In this document: in pieces, positions 30,392 to 38,870 of the stretch
Numbering within the stretch: the first letter of the stretch is position 1
Layout of the letters: every line of letters begins with the position of its first letter
Origin: Ilumatobacteraceae bacterium
Lineage (GTDB): Bacteria; Actinomycetota; Acidimicrobiia; Acidimicrobiales; Ilumatobacteraceae
Assembly (NCBI GenBank): GCA_025463305.1
Contig: JAOBWK010000081.1
Span: 62,001-126,000, forward strand
Length of the DNA: 64,000 nucleotides
Direction: 5' to 3'
The notes under the pieces: model-generated
Told to the model about the DNA's origin: nothing
Database searches by the model: none
Seen by the model: the letters and a program-made list of their open reading frames with translations, nothing else
Position numbers and translations under genes: made by a program

Positions 30392-32404
30392 TCAGCCGGC
30401 GCGGCGTCCGCCGCGGGCCATCCGCTTCTTGTTCTCGATGAAGTCGACCAGCACGTAGTCGCCGAGCGTCTCCGGCGTCGTGAAGAACGCGCGGCCGCGG
30501 TTGATCGAGGTGAGCTTCTCGATGAAGCTCTTCAGCGACCGATCCGCGTCGAGCATGAAGGTGTTGATCCGGATGTTGTCCTTCGTGCACCGCACGACCT
30601 CGCGCAGCGTCGCTTCGACGGTCTCCTGCGTGGGCGGGTAGTTGAAGTACGGCTGCCCGCTGGCGGTGATGTGCGCGGTCGGCTCACCGTCGGTGATCAT
30701 GATGATCTGCTTGGTGCCGGTCTGGCGGGACAGCAGCTGGCGGCTGAGCATGAAGGCGTGCTGCATGTTCGTGCCGTACGCGAAGTCCCAGCTGACTTCG
30801 GGGAGCTGCTCGGCGGTGAGCACGCGGGCGACCTCACCGAAGCCGACGAGACCCATGTAGTCGCGCGGGAACTGCGAGGTGATCAGCGAGTGCAGCGCCA
30901 TCGCGACCTTCTTGGCCGGGAGGAAGTTGTCGCGCATCGGCATGCTCATCGACAGGTCGAGCAGCAGCACGGTGGCGGACTTGGTGACGTGCTCGGTGCG
31001 CTCGATCTCGAAGTCCTCCGGCGACAGGTGCAGCGGCGTGCCACCGCCACCGCGACGGAGCGCGTTGCGGATGGTGCGCTGCAGATCGAGGTTGAACGGA
31101 TCGCCGTACTCGTACTGCTTGGTCTCGTACGTGCGCTCGTGACCCTGGCCGTGCTTGTCCATCTGGTGCTGGCCGGTCTTGTCCTTGGCCAGCTTGCTGA
31201 ACAGCTCGCGCAGCGCGTTGGAGCCGATCTTGCGCATGCCCTTCGGCGTGAGCTCGAGCCGGCCCTCCTTGTTCTGGATCAGCCCGGCTTCCTCGAGCAT
31301 CTTGGCGAGCTCGGCGAGCCGCTCGAGTGAACGGGCCGCGTCGTCGCCGACGAGGTCGCGCACCCGGTCCATGTCGACCTCGGCCAGCTGCGCGGGGTTC
31401 GTGGCACTGCGCAGCATCCGCTCCATCTGGTCCAGATCGCCGAGCTCCTGCATCGCCTGCATCGCTTGGCCGAAGCCCATGGGATCCTGGCCCTCGAAGT
31501 CGTAGCTCTGGTTCCAGCCCATCTGCGGGAACATGCTGCGCAGGTTCTGGCCGAGCTGGTCCATCTGCCAGCGCAGGTCCATGTCCTCCAGCAGCTGGTC
31601 GCTGAGCTGCTGCATCTGGGCCCGCTGCTCGGGCGTCATCGAGTTCATCATCGCCTGCATCGCGGCCATCCGCTTGGCGATGATCTCGAGCAGCTCCTCG
31701 ATGGTCTCGGGGTTCTCCGGGAAGAAGTCGCCGAAGTTCTCCATGAACTGCTCGAAGCCGGGGTCCTCACCGCGCTGCTGCTTCTCCAGCATCTCGTTGA
31801 GGCCGGCCATCATGTCCTTCATCCGCTGCATGTCCTCGGCCGACATGTTCTCCATCGCGCCGCTCATCTGGTCGATGGTCTGCTGCATCAGCTGCTGGCG
31901 GAGCTTGTCCATCAGGTCCTCGAACCGCTGCCGCGCCTCGGCGGATTCGAAGTCGTACTGCTGCAGCTCGCGCACCTTGCCGGCGAGGTCGTCGGGCATC
32001 ATGTCGAGCTGGAAGTTGCGGTCCTCGGCGGCCTGCCGGGCGGTGTCGGCGCGCCGCTCGTCGCCGCTGTTCTGCGCGTCGCGCTGGGCGTTCTCGATCG
32101 CGTGGCGCTCCTCGTCGATGATGTCGTCGAGCGCCTCGGCGATCTCGCTGTAGACGCCGCCGAGGTCACTGTTGTCGAGGCGTTCCTGGCGCTCGCGGCG
32201 CAGCTTCTCGAGGATCTCGCGCAGGCCCTGGAGCTGCTCGCCGTTGCGATCCTTGAACCCGTCCTGCATCATCCGGCGCAGCGCGCTGTTGACGTCGCCG
32301 TGGTAGAGGAGGTCGTCGGTGATGCTGTCGAAGACGCTCTCCGCGTCCAGCTCGAAGCCCTTCTGCGTGCCATCCCATCGTGAATAGGTGAACCGTGCAG
32401 CCAT
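30392..32404 (-). CDS. VWA-domain protein, partner of a MoxR-type ATPase
   Basis: 670 residues. The first 430 are helical and rich in Gln, Met and Glu (likely coiled coils, e.g. LEKLRRERQERL, MENMSAEDMQRMKDMMAG). A C-terminal von Willebrand A domain carries the metal site DLSMSM (DxSxS) in SATVLLLDLSMSMPM and ITDGEPTAH. Such proteins work with MoxR ATPases as metal-dependent chaperones or adaptors. The ATPase partner is 2.1 kb upstream in the same direction, after an intervening rightward block. No signal peptide. TAGCGT lies 6 bases before ATG 32404. Confidence 0.82.
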   Translation of the reverse strand: MAARFTYSRWDGTQKGFELDAESVFDSITDDLLYHGDVNSALRRMMQDGFKDRNGEQLQGLREILEKLRRERQERLDNSDLGGVYSEIAEALDDIIDEERHAIENAQRDAQNSGDERRADTARQAAEDRNFQLDMMPDDLAGKVRELQQYDFESAEARQRFEDLMDKLRQQLMQQTIDQMSGAMENMSAEDMQRMKDMMAGLNEMLEKQQRGEDPGFEQFMENFGDFFPENPETIEELLEIIAKRMAAMQAMMNSMTPEQRAQMQQLSDQLLEDMDLRWQMDQLGQNLRSMFPQMGWNQSYDFEGQDPMGFGQAMQAMQELGDLDQMERMLRSATNPAQLAEVDMDRVRDLVGDDAARSLERLAELAKMLEEAGLIQNKEGRLELTPKGMRKIGSNALRELFSKLAKDKTGQHQMDKHGQGHERTYETKQYEYGDPFNLDLQRTIRNALRRGGGGTPLHLSPEDFEIERTEHVTKSATVLLLDLSMSMPMRDNFLPAKKVAMALHSLITSQFPRDYMGLVGFGEVARVLTAEQLPEVSWDFAYGTNMQHAFMLSRQLLSRQTGTKQIIMITDGEPTAHITASGQPYFNYPPTQETVEATLREVVRCTKDNIRINTFMLDADRSLKSFIEKLTSINRGRAFFTTPETLGDYVLVDFIENKKRMARGGRRAG

Positions 32405-32410
32405 GACGGC

Positions 32411-32420
32411 ACGCTAGCCT
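32411..32420. promoter_or_regulatory. Overlapping divergent -10 hexamers, VWA gene and cyclase gene
   Basis: In ACGCTAGCCT the minus strand reads TAGCGT (32416-32411), 6 bases before VWA ATG 32404, and the plus strand reads TAGCCT (32415-32420), 9 bases before cyclase ATG 32430. The two -10 elements share two bases, so one polymerase would block the other. Confidence 0.5.
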
Positions 32421-32429
32421 CAGAAGACC

Positions 32430-32981
32430 ATGCGCGTGCCCCGCACCTTCGCCTTCGTGGACCTCTCCGGGTTCACCAACTACACGGCTGCGTTCGGCGA
32501 CGACGCGGCCGGCCGGTTGCTCAGCGCGTTCCGGGCCATCGCACGCGACGTCGCCAGCGAGCGCGGCGTGCGCATCGCCAAGTGGCTCGGCGACGGCTTC
32601 ATGATCGTGGCCATCAACCAGCTCGACTGCATCGGCTTCGCGATCGAGCTCGAGGCCAAGGCGTCCGAGGTCTGCTCGCCGCTGTCGCTGCGGGTCGGCA
32701 TCGCCACCGGCCACGCGCTCCTGTTCGAGGGCGACGACTACATCGGTTCGGCCGTCAACATGGCATCCCGCCTGTGCGACGCCGCCGGCCCGATGGAGGT
32801 CCTGATCCCGTCGATGCAGCTCGACCGTCTCCCCCAGGGCGTGCACGCCACGCCGAACGGCGGCCTCGAGCTGCGTGGGTTCCCCGGCGAGATCGAGGTC
32901 TTCGCGCTGAGCGGCACGCTCACCGACAGCGAGCGGCGCGACACGAGCGAGCTCTGGACTCGCGCTCCATTCGGCCTGTGA
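32430..32981 (+). CDS. Stand-alone class III adenylate/guanylate cyclase
   Basis: 183 residues, one cyclase homology domain and little else. Metal-binding Asp11 (FVDLSGFT) and Asp55 (AKWLGDGF), a Lys at 51 in the base-selecting place, and transition-state Asn110 and Arg114 (GSAVNMASRL) are all present, so activity is likely. The second base-contact position is Ser rather than Asp, so the nucleotide is uncertain. With no sensor or membrane part it probably relies on partners. The stop overlaps the next gene by GTGA; the start has TAGCCT 9 bases upstream, shared with the divergent VWA promoter. Confidence 0.85.
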   Translation: MRVPRTFAFVDLSGFTNYTAAFGDDAAGRLLSAFRAIARDVASERGVRIAKWLGDGFMIVAINQLDCIGFAIELEAKASEVCSPLSLRVGIATGHALLFEGDDYIGSAVNMASRLCDAAGPMEVLIPSMQLDRLPQGVHATPNGGLELRGFPGEIEVFALSGTLTDSERRDTSELWTRAPFGL

Positions 32982-33973
32982 CGGGCCTGGCCCGCGGGGC
33001 CATCGTTCCCGCGTCCCACCTCGATCGCGAGCGGGCCCACGAGGACATCACGCTGCTCGCCCAGCTCGGCGCCACCACGGTGCGAGTCGGCGTGGACTGG
33101 GCGTGGATGCAGCCGGCCGCCGGTGGCGTCAACGGCGACGCGGTCGAGTACTACGCCGCGCTCACCCAGACGGCTCGCGGGGCCGGCGTGGCGCTGCAGT
33201 TCGCGCTGCTCGAGCGCGAGGTGCCGAAGTGGTTCGACAACGAGGGCGGGTTCGGCGACGCCCGGTTCGCCGGCCACTGGTGGCCGCGCTGGGTGCAGCT
33301 CTGCGCGGAGTCCTTCGGCGACGACGTCGGCGGCTGGCTGCCGATCGAGCACCCGCTGTCCGTCGCCAACCGGATGTTCCCGAACGATCCGCGGCGCCAC
33401 GGCGACGTGCTCGACACCGTCGTCACGGCGTGGCGCGACGCATGGCGGATCCTGCGCGGTGGCCCGCCGGTGAGCACGTCGTTCGGGCTCGAGATCGTCC
33501 GCCCCGTCGACCAGACGATCCCGGCCGAGCACAACGCCAAACGGCTCGACCAGATCCGCTTCCGGCTGTGGCTGCGCGGGCTGCGCGACGGCATCGCGTC
33601 CATCCCCGGCCGCGCCGACCGCGAAGTCGCCGACCTCGCCGGCTCGTTCGACGTGCTCGGGCTGATGGTGCGCCACGAGCGCGACACGCTCGGTCTGCTC
33701 CACCGCGCCGTCGACGAGATCGAGCTGACCGGCAAGCCGCTCACCGTCACGCTCGCACTCCCCCAGGGCCGGGACGCCGACCGCGAGCAGGTCATCGAGC
33801 GCTACATCGATCAGTCGACCGAGGCCGCCACCGGCCTCCCGCTGACGACGATGTTCATCACGCCGACGTTCGATCTCACCGACGACGAGCGCGGCGTCAT
33901 CACCCGCGACCGCGACCTCAAGGACAGCGGCCGGATGTACTTCGGCACCACGGGCGAGCTCGCCCCCGGCTGA
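32978..33973 (+). CDS. GH1 beta-glucosidase-like protein without catalytic glutamates
   Basis: 331 residues from a GTG in a GTGA overlap with the cyclase. The order of segments follows GH1 enzymes: ATTVRVGVDWAWMQPAAGGVN (cf. RFSIEWSRIQP), EVPKWFDNEGGF (cf. LPRWLxxxGGW), FGDDVGGWLPIEHP (cf. W-x-T-x-NEP). At the acid/base position the NEP motif is Glu124-His125-Pro, so Glu is His. At the nucleophile position TENG reads T-L-A (258-260). Both catalytic Glu are missing, so it is probably a sugar-binding or regulatory pseudoenzyme. Coupling to a cyclase suggests it tunes cAMP or cGMP output. The GH1 assignment is by eye. Confidence 0.6.
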   Translation: MTGLARGAIVPASHLDRERAHEDITLLAQLGATTVRVGVDWAWMQPAAGGVNGDAVEYYAALTQTARGAGVALQFALLEREVPKWFDNEGGFGDARFAGHWWPRWVQLCAESFGDDVGGWLPIEHPLSVANRMFPNDPRRHGDVLDTVVTAWRDAWRILRGGPPVSTSFGLEIVRPVDQTIPAEHNAKRLDQIRFRLWLRGLRDGIASIPGRADREVADLAGSFDVLGLMVRHERDTLGLLHRAVDEIELTGKPLTVTLALPQGRDADREQVIERYIDQSTEAATGLPLTTMFITPTFDLTDDERGVITRDRDLKDSGRMYFGTTGELAPG

Positions 33974-34086
33974 GCACGGTTCGCACCCGCGGGTGTACTT
34001 CGTCGCGGCCTCCGAGATCCACGGGGGCGACCGCACGGTCGAAGCGTCGTGTCCGATTCCCGCTGACCTTCGGTCTCGACGAGGAC

Positions 34087-34092
34087 GACACT
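34087..34092 (+). promoter_or_regulatory. -10 hexamer for the DUF1203 gene
   Basis: GACACT lies 6 bases before ATG 34099, with no ribosome site. This sets the start and separates the gene from the preceding pair. Confidence 0.4.
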
Positions 34093-34098
34093 GGGCGC

Positions 34099-34551
34099 AT
34101 GGAGACCCTCACGTACGTCCTCGATCCGATCGACGCCGACACTGCTGACGCCCTCCGCGCACGCGGTGGTGTGGCGTACACGGCCGACAGCTTCCCCGGC
34201 TACCCGTGCCGCCAGTGCCTGCGCGACGCCGACATCGGCGACGAGCTGCTGCTCGTGTCACACGATCCGTTCACGCTCGACTCGCCCTACCGTTCGGCGA
34301 GCCCGATCTTCCTGCATCGGGATGCGTGCACACCCGACGATTCGACTGGCGAGCTACCCGAGCAGCTCACCCGTCGGCAGCTGTCGGTGCGCTCGTTCGA
34401 CGACGAGGCGATGATGATCGACGCTGCCGTCATCGACGGCACCGACCTCGATGCCACGATCTGCCGGTTCTTCGACGACCCGGCGTCAGCCCGGATCCAC
34501 GTGCACAACGCCAGTCGTGGCTGCTGGGCCGTGACGGTCGAGCGCGCCTGA
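34099..34551 (+). CDS. DUF1203-family protein
   Basis: 150 residues. GYPCRQCLRDADIGDELLLVSHDPF and SPYRSASPIFLHRDAC are the hallmark region of DUF1203, and DGTDLDATICRFFDDP and ASRGCWAVTVE follow. The family is of unknown function; its conserved Cys-x2-Cys and His suggest metal or redox chemistry. It probably is cytoplasmic. It ends one base before the convergent MoxR gene. Confidence 0.8.
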   Translation: METLTYVLDPIDADTADALRARGGVAYTADSFPGYPCRQCLRDADIGDELLLVSHDPFTLDSPYRSASPIFLHRDACTPDDSTGELPEQLTRRQLSVRSFDDEAMMIDAAVIDGTDLDATICRFFDDPASARIHVHNASRGCWAVTVERA

Positions 34552-34552
34552 C

Positions 34553-35956
34553 TCAGCGGGCGCGGTAGGTGGCCCGGTTGCCGGCGCCGTCCTTGTTCAG
34601 GCGCTTGGAGAGGTGCAGGCCCTCGAGGATGAACTCGACGGCAGCCGCAACGGCAGCGGGTGACTCGTTGCCACCGGTGAGGTCGTGCACCGGTGCGGCC
34701 AGCGCCGGCACTGCTTCGAGCAGGGCGACGAGGTCGGCCGACGAGACATCTTCGCCGGTGTGCACGATGGTGCCCTCGTCGAACGCGTTGATGACGTCGC
34801 GGACCTGATCCGGCGAGATGCGCTCCTTGTAGACCGTGAGCACGGCGCTGCGGACGAGGTTCTCGAGGATCGCGCCCTCGCGGCCCTCCTCGACGGACTC
34901 GATCTCGATCTTGCCCGACGTCGACGCGGCGATGGCGCCGAGGTCGCACACGCGTGGCACGACCTCGCGCTCGCCGGCACGCAGGCCACGGCGCAGCGCG
35001 TTCGCCGCCAGCACCTCGCGGTTGCTGACCGACAGGCGTACGGACACGCCACTGCGTTGGTTGACGTGGGTGCTGACCCGGGCGAGGTGGCTCAAGGTCG
35101 CGATGACCTCTTCCATGTAGTCGGGCACCGCGACCTTGACGTCGCCGACGCTGGCCGAACGCGACTCCTGGCGCATGATGGCCACCTCGGTGGCGACCTC
35201 GAGCGGGTAGTGGGTGCGGATCTGGCTGCCGAAGCGGTCCTTCAGCGGCGTGATGATGCGGCCGCGGTTGGTGTAGTCGTCGGGGTTCGCCGAGGCGACC
35301 AGCATGACGTCGAGCGGCAGCCGGATCTTGTAGCCGCGGATCTGGACGTCGCGCTCTTCGAGCACGTTCAGCAGGCCGACCTGGATCCGCTCGGCGAGGT
35401 CGGGGATCTCGTTGATCGCGAAGATGCCGCGGTTGGTGCGCGGCACGAGGCCGTAGTGCAGCGTGAGCTCGTCGCTGAGGTAGCGGCCCTCGGCGACCTT
35501 GATCGGATCGACTTCGCCGATGAGGTCGGCGATGGACGTGTCGGGCGTGGCCAGCTTCTCGCCGAATCGCTCGTCGCGGTGCACCCACGTGATGGGCGTG
35601 TCGTCGCCCTGCTCGGCGACGAGGTCGCGGGCGTGCTTGGACACCGGGGCGAACGGATCGTCGTTGATCTCGCTGCCCGCGACGATGGGCATCCACTCGT
35701 CGAGCAGACCGGTGAGCGAGCGGATCATGCGGGTCTTGGCCTGACCGCGCTCGCCGAGGAAGATCACGTCGTGGCCGGCCAGCAAGGCGTTCTCCAACTG
35801 CGGCATCACGGTGTCCTCGTAGCCGAGCACGCCCTCGAACAGTGGCTCGCCGGCCGAGATCCGGGCCACGGCGTTGCGGCGGATCTCTTCCTTCACGGGA
35901 ACGGACTCCCATCCGGAGGCCTTGAGTTCACCGAGGGTTCCAGCCAGCTGCGTCAT
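34553..35956 (-). CDS. MoxR-type AAA+ ATPase
   Basis: 467 residues. Walker A is FLGERGQAKT (the usual Gly before Lys is Ala), Walker B-like IFAINEIPDLA, sensor 1 MLVASANPDDYTNRGRIITPLKDRF with the arginine-finger region. This is the Mg-chelatase/MoxR group that pairs with VWA proteins, and a VWA gene lies downstream in the same direction. ATG 35956 is chosen because TATGTT (complement of 35963-35968) lies 6 bases upstream. The pair probably remodels or inserts cofactors into a client; no client is evident. Confidence 0.87.
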   Translation of the reverse strand: MTQLAGTLGELKASGWESVPVKEEIRRNAVARISAGEPLFEGVLGYEDTVMPQLENALLAGHDVIFLGERGQAKTRMIRSLTGLLDEWMPIVAGSEINDDPFAPVSKHARDLVAEQGDDTPITWVHRDERFGEKLATPDTSIADLIGEVDPIKVAEGRYLSDELTLHYGLVPRTNRGIFAINEIPDLAERIQVGLLNVLEERDVQIRGYKIRLPLDVMLVASANPDDYTNRGRIITPLKDRFGSQIRTHYPLEVATEVAIMRQESRSASVGDVKVAVPDYMEEVIATLSHLARVSTHVNQRSGVSVRLSVSNREVLAANALRRGLRAGEREVVPRVCDLGAIAASTSGKIEIESVEEGREGAILENLVRSAVLTVYKERISPDQVRDVINAFDEGTIVHTGEDVSSADLVALLEAVPALAAPVHDLTGGNESPAAVAAAVEFILEGLHLSKRLNKDGAGNRATYRAR

Positions 35957-35962
35957 GTGTCG

Positions 35963-35968
35963 AACATA
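35963..35968 (-). promoter_or_regulatory. -10 hexamer for the MoxR gene
   Basis: Minus-strand TATGTT lies 6 bases before ATG 35956, predicting a leaderless transcript and excluding longer in-frame versions. Confidence 0.45.
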
Positions 35969-36057
35969 GCCAAGTTCCCGAGATCGCGCACCCCGGGTGT
36001 TCGCCGCCGGCGTCGACGGATCCTCAAGCATCCAGCTTCGGGAGTCGATGAACCATC

Positions 36058-36666
36058 GTGGACGAATTGCTGACCCCGCCGACCGGGGCGCGGCACGCGG
36101 GTCCGGATCCGACGACGGCGGCCACGACTGCGACCACCACGGCGACCACGACCACGACGCTCCGTCGCTCCCCCACGCTCGAGGAGCTGCTCCCACCGAT
36201 CCAACCGCGGGCGCCGTTCGTGCGACGCCACCGGACCGGCGTGATCTTCGGTGCCGTCTCGGCGGTGCTCATCGCGATCGGCTGCGTGGTGATCGTCCTC
36301 AACCGGCCCGACGATGCGTTCGATGCCAAGCCCGGGCAATGCCTCGACGGTCAGCTGACGCCGAACGGGACCGTCGGCACCATCAAGGTCATCCCGTGCA
36401 CGACGACGCACTACTTCGAAGTGTTCGGCGCGGGTGAGTCCAGCCACGACATCGAGATCCCGGAGCCGGGTGACCTCCAGATCGATCCCGAGGTCGCCCG
36501 GATCTGCGGTCGCGAAGTCGATCCCGCGGTCCGCAAGGCGTTGCTCGCCACCAGCGGTGCCTCCGAGACCGTGCTCTTCGCGCCCGATCAACATCGGCGG
36601 CTGCTGTGCGTGGTGTTCACCGTCGATGCGCGGAACAGCTCGATCGTCGCCGCTGCGCTGGACTGA
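36058..36666 (+). CDS. Single-pass membrane protein with septum-formation-like domain
   Basis: 202 residues from GTG 36058. A Pro/Thr-rich cytoplasmic start, a membrane helix at about residues 60-82 (GVIFGAVSAVLIAIGCVVIVL), then an external domain with PGQCLDG, VIPCTTTHYFEVFG and ARICGREV. The Cys pair and the PC-x3-H-x2-E-V sequence resemble the Septum_form domain of actinobacteria. Its role in division is uncertain. It is divergent from the MoxR gene and 48 bp upstream of the GH2 gene. Confidence 0.65.
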   Translation: MDELLTPPTGARHAGPDPTTAATTATTTATTTTTLRRSPTLEELLPPIQPRAPFVRRHRTGVIFGAVSAVLIAIGCVVIVLNRPDDAFDAKPGQCLDGQLTPNGTVGTIKVIPCTTTHYFEVFGAGESSHDIEIPEPGDLQIDPEVARICGREVDPAVRKALLATSGASETVLFAPDQHRRLLCVVFTVDARNSSIVAAALD

Positions 36667-36701
36667 GCGCGCCCACCCACGGGCGTCGAGGGGACGGCGG
36701 T

Positions 36702-36707
36702 TAGGCT
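36702..36707 (+). promoter_or_regulatory. -10 hexamer for the GH2 gene
   Basis: TAGGCT lies 7 bases before ATG 36715, no ribosome site present. Confidence 0.45.
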
Positions 36708-36714
36708 GCCGCGA

Positions 36715-38838
36715 ATGGAACTCGGCGGGGAGTGGCGCGCGGCGACGGCCGACGATCAACTCCGCCGGATCGCCGTCGGGTTGTCGTACGACGACACGGA
36801 TTGGTCGACCGTCAGCGTGCCGGGGCACTGGCGCAACGAGCCGGCGTTCGCCGACAGCGACGGTCCGCTGCTGCTGCGCACCCACTTCGACTCGCCGTTG
36901 CCCGATGGCGACGAGCGCGCCTGGATCGTGCTCGACGGCGTCTTCTACCAAGCCGACGTGTGGTTCGACGGTGCCTACATCGGCGACCCGGAGGGCTACT
37001 TCTTCCCCCATTCGTTCGACGTCACCGCGCTCGCCCGGCTCGCCACCGAGCACGTGCTCGCGGTCGAGGTCGCGTGCTCACCGCAGAAGTCGCACCGCGG
37101 TCGGCGCAACATCACCGGTGTGTTCCAGCAGTGGGACGCCGCCGATCGCTACTGGAACCCGGGCGGCCTGTGGCGCGACGTGCGCATCGAGACCACCGGT
37201 CCGGTGCGGCTCGACAAGCTGCGCGTGCTGTGCCGCGACGCCAACGAGGCCCGCGCCCACCTCCGTCTGCACGGCCGGCTCGACAGCGACGCGCCGCGCA
37301 CGGTGCGCATCCGCACGACGGTCGACGGCGTCGCGCTGTCCACCGTGGAGCAATCGCTCGCACGCGGCGTGAACGAGGTCGACTGGACGCTCGACATCGA
37401 CAACCCCCGGCTGTGGTGGCCGTGGTCGCTCGGCGAGCAGGCGCTCGTCGACGTGCAGGTCGACGTGATGGTCGAGGGCGCGCTCAGCCACTCGCGATCG
37501 GTGCGCACCGGCCTCCGCGAAGTGGCGATGCACGACTGGGTGTTCTCCGTCAACGGCGAGCGGCTGTTCCTGAAGGGCGCGAACCTCGCGCCCACCCGGC
37601 TCGACATCGGCAACGCCACACCGGACGAGCTCCGACGCGACGTGGAGCTGGCCCGCGAGGCCGGGCTCGACCTGCTGCGCGTCCACGGCCACATCTCGGC
37701 GCCGGCGCTGTACGACGCGGCCGACGAGCTCGGCATGCTGCTGTGGCAGGACTTCCCGCTGCAGTGGTCGTACGCCCGCGACGTTCGCCGGCGAGCCGTC
37801 ACCCAGGCCACCGAGGCGGTGTTCCACCTCGGCCACCATCCGTCGATCCTGACCTGGTGCGCGCACAACGAGCCGTCCGGTGCGGCGATCGGGCTGCAGT
37901 CGTCGGAGCCGACGTGGAAGTCGGCCGCCCGCTACGTGGCCGGCCAGCAGCTGCCGTCGTGGAACAAGAACATCCTCGACCGCTGGGTCAAGCGCGCGTT
38001 CGAGCGCGCCGACGTCACCCGGCCCACCACGTCCCACAGTGGCGTCATGCCGCACGTGCCAGAGGTCGGCGGCACCGACAGCCACCTGTACTTCGGTTGG
38101 TACCACGGCGACGAGCGCGACCTCCCGGGGTTCGCGGCCGCGTTCCCGCGCATGGTCCGCTTCGTCAGCGAGTTCGGCGCGCAGGCCGTGCCGACGAGCA
38201 GCGAGTTCATCGATCCGGCCGGCTGGCCGTACCTCGCGTGGGACGAGCTCGAGGACCGCCACGGGCTGCAGCGCAGCGTGCTCGAGCGTCACGTCCCGGC
38301 GATGTCGTTCGGGACGTTCGAGCAGTGGCGCGACGCGACCCAGCGCTACCAAGCGACCCTGCTGCGCCACCACATCGAGACGCTTCGCCGGCTCAAGTAC
38401 CACCCCACCGGCGGCTTCTGCCTGTTCATGCTCAACGACTCCAGCCCGTCGGTGTCGTGGAGCATCCTCGATCACCGCCGTGTGCCGAAGCTGGCCTATG
38501 ACGCTGTCGCCGAGGCCTGCCGGCCGGTGATCGTCGTCGCCGATCGGCTGCCGGATCAGGTGTCGCCCGGCGACACGCTCGCACTCGACGTCCACATCGT
38601 GAACGACCTACGGACCCCGATCGAGGCGGCGACGCTCACCGCCAACCTACGGTGGCCGAACGGCGAGCACGCGTGGTCCTACTCGGGCGAAGCCGACGCC
38701 GACTCGGTCGGCCTGATCGCGACGTTGCAGTTCGTCGTGCCCGATGCGCCCGGCGATCTCTGGCTGGATCTCACGCTCGAGGCCGACAACGTCGCGGCCA
38801 CCAACCGCGGCCAGTCACGCATCGTCGCCCGGCCGTAG
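36715..38838 (+). CDS. GH2-family glycoside hydrolase, beta-mannosidase-like
   Basis: 707 residues: N-terminal jelly-roll sugar-binding domain (GPLLLRTHFDSPLPD, VWFDGAYIGDPEGYFFPHSFDVT), an immunoglobulin-like domain, and a TIM barrel. Acid/base Glu386 is in WCAHNEP and nucleophile Glu486 in FVSEFGAQA, both intact. WLWWPWSLGEQ-like sequence (RLWWPWSLGEQAL) before the barrel is typical of beta-mannosidases. No signal peptide, so it acts on imported oligosaccharides. A leaderless promoter precedes it. Beta-galactosidase or glucuronidase activity cannot be excluded. Confidence 0.87.
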   Translation: MELGGEWRAATADDQLRRIAVGLSYDDTDWSTVSVPGHWRNEPAFADSDGPLLLRTHFDSPLPDGDERAWIVLDGVFYQADVWFDGAYIGDPEGYFFPHSFDVTALARLATEHVLAVEVACSPQKSHRGRRNITGVFQQWDAADRYWNPGGLWRDVRIETTGPVRLDKLRVLCRDANEARAHLRLHGRLDSDAPRTVRIRTTVDGVALSTVEQSLARGVNEVDWTLDIDNPRLWWPWSLGEQALVDVQVDVMVEGALSHSRSVRTGLREVAMHDWVFSVNGERLFLKGANLAPTRLDIGNATPDELRRDVELAREAGLDLLRVHGHISAPALYDAADELGMLLWQDFPLQWSYARDVRRRAVTQATEAVFHLGHHPSILTWCAHNEPSGAAIGLQSSEPTWKSAARYVAGQQLPSWNKNILDRWVKRAFERADVTRPTTSHSGVMPHVPEVGGTDSHLYFGWYHGDERDLPGFAAAFPRMVRFVSEFGAQAVPTSSEFIDPAGWPYLAWDELEDRHGLQRSVLERHVPAMSFGTFEQWRDATQRYQATLLRHHIETLRRLKYHPTGGFCLFMLNDSSPSVSWSILDHRRVPKLAYDAVAEACRPVIVVADRLPDQVSPGDTLALDVHIVNDLRTPIEAATLTANLRWPNGEHAWSYSGEADADSVGLIATLQFVVPDAPGDLWLDLTLEADNVAATNRGQSRIVARP

Positions 38839-38870
38839 CCAGCGGTCGGCCGCACGCGCCAGACTGTGAC

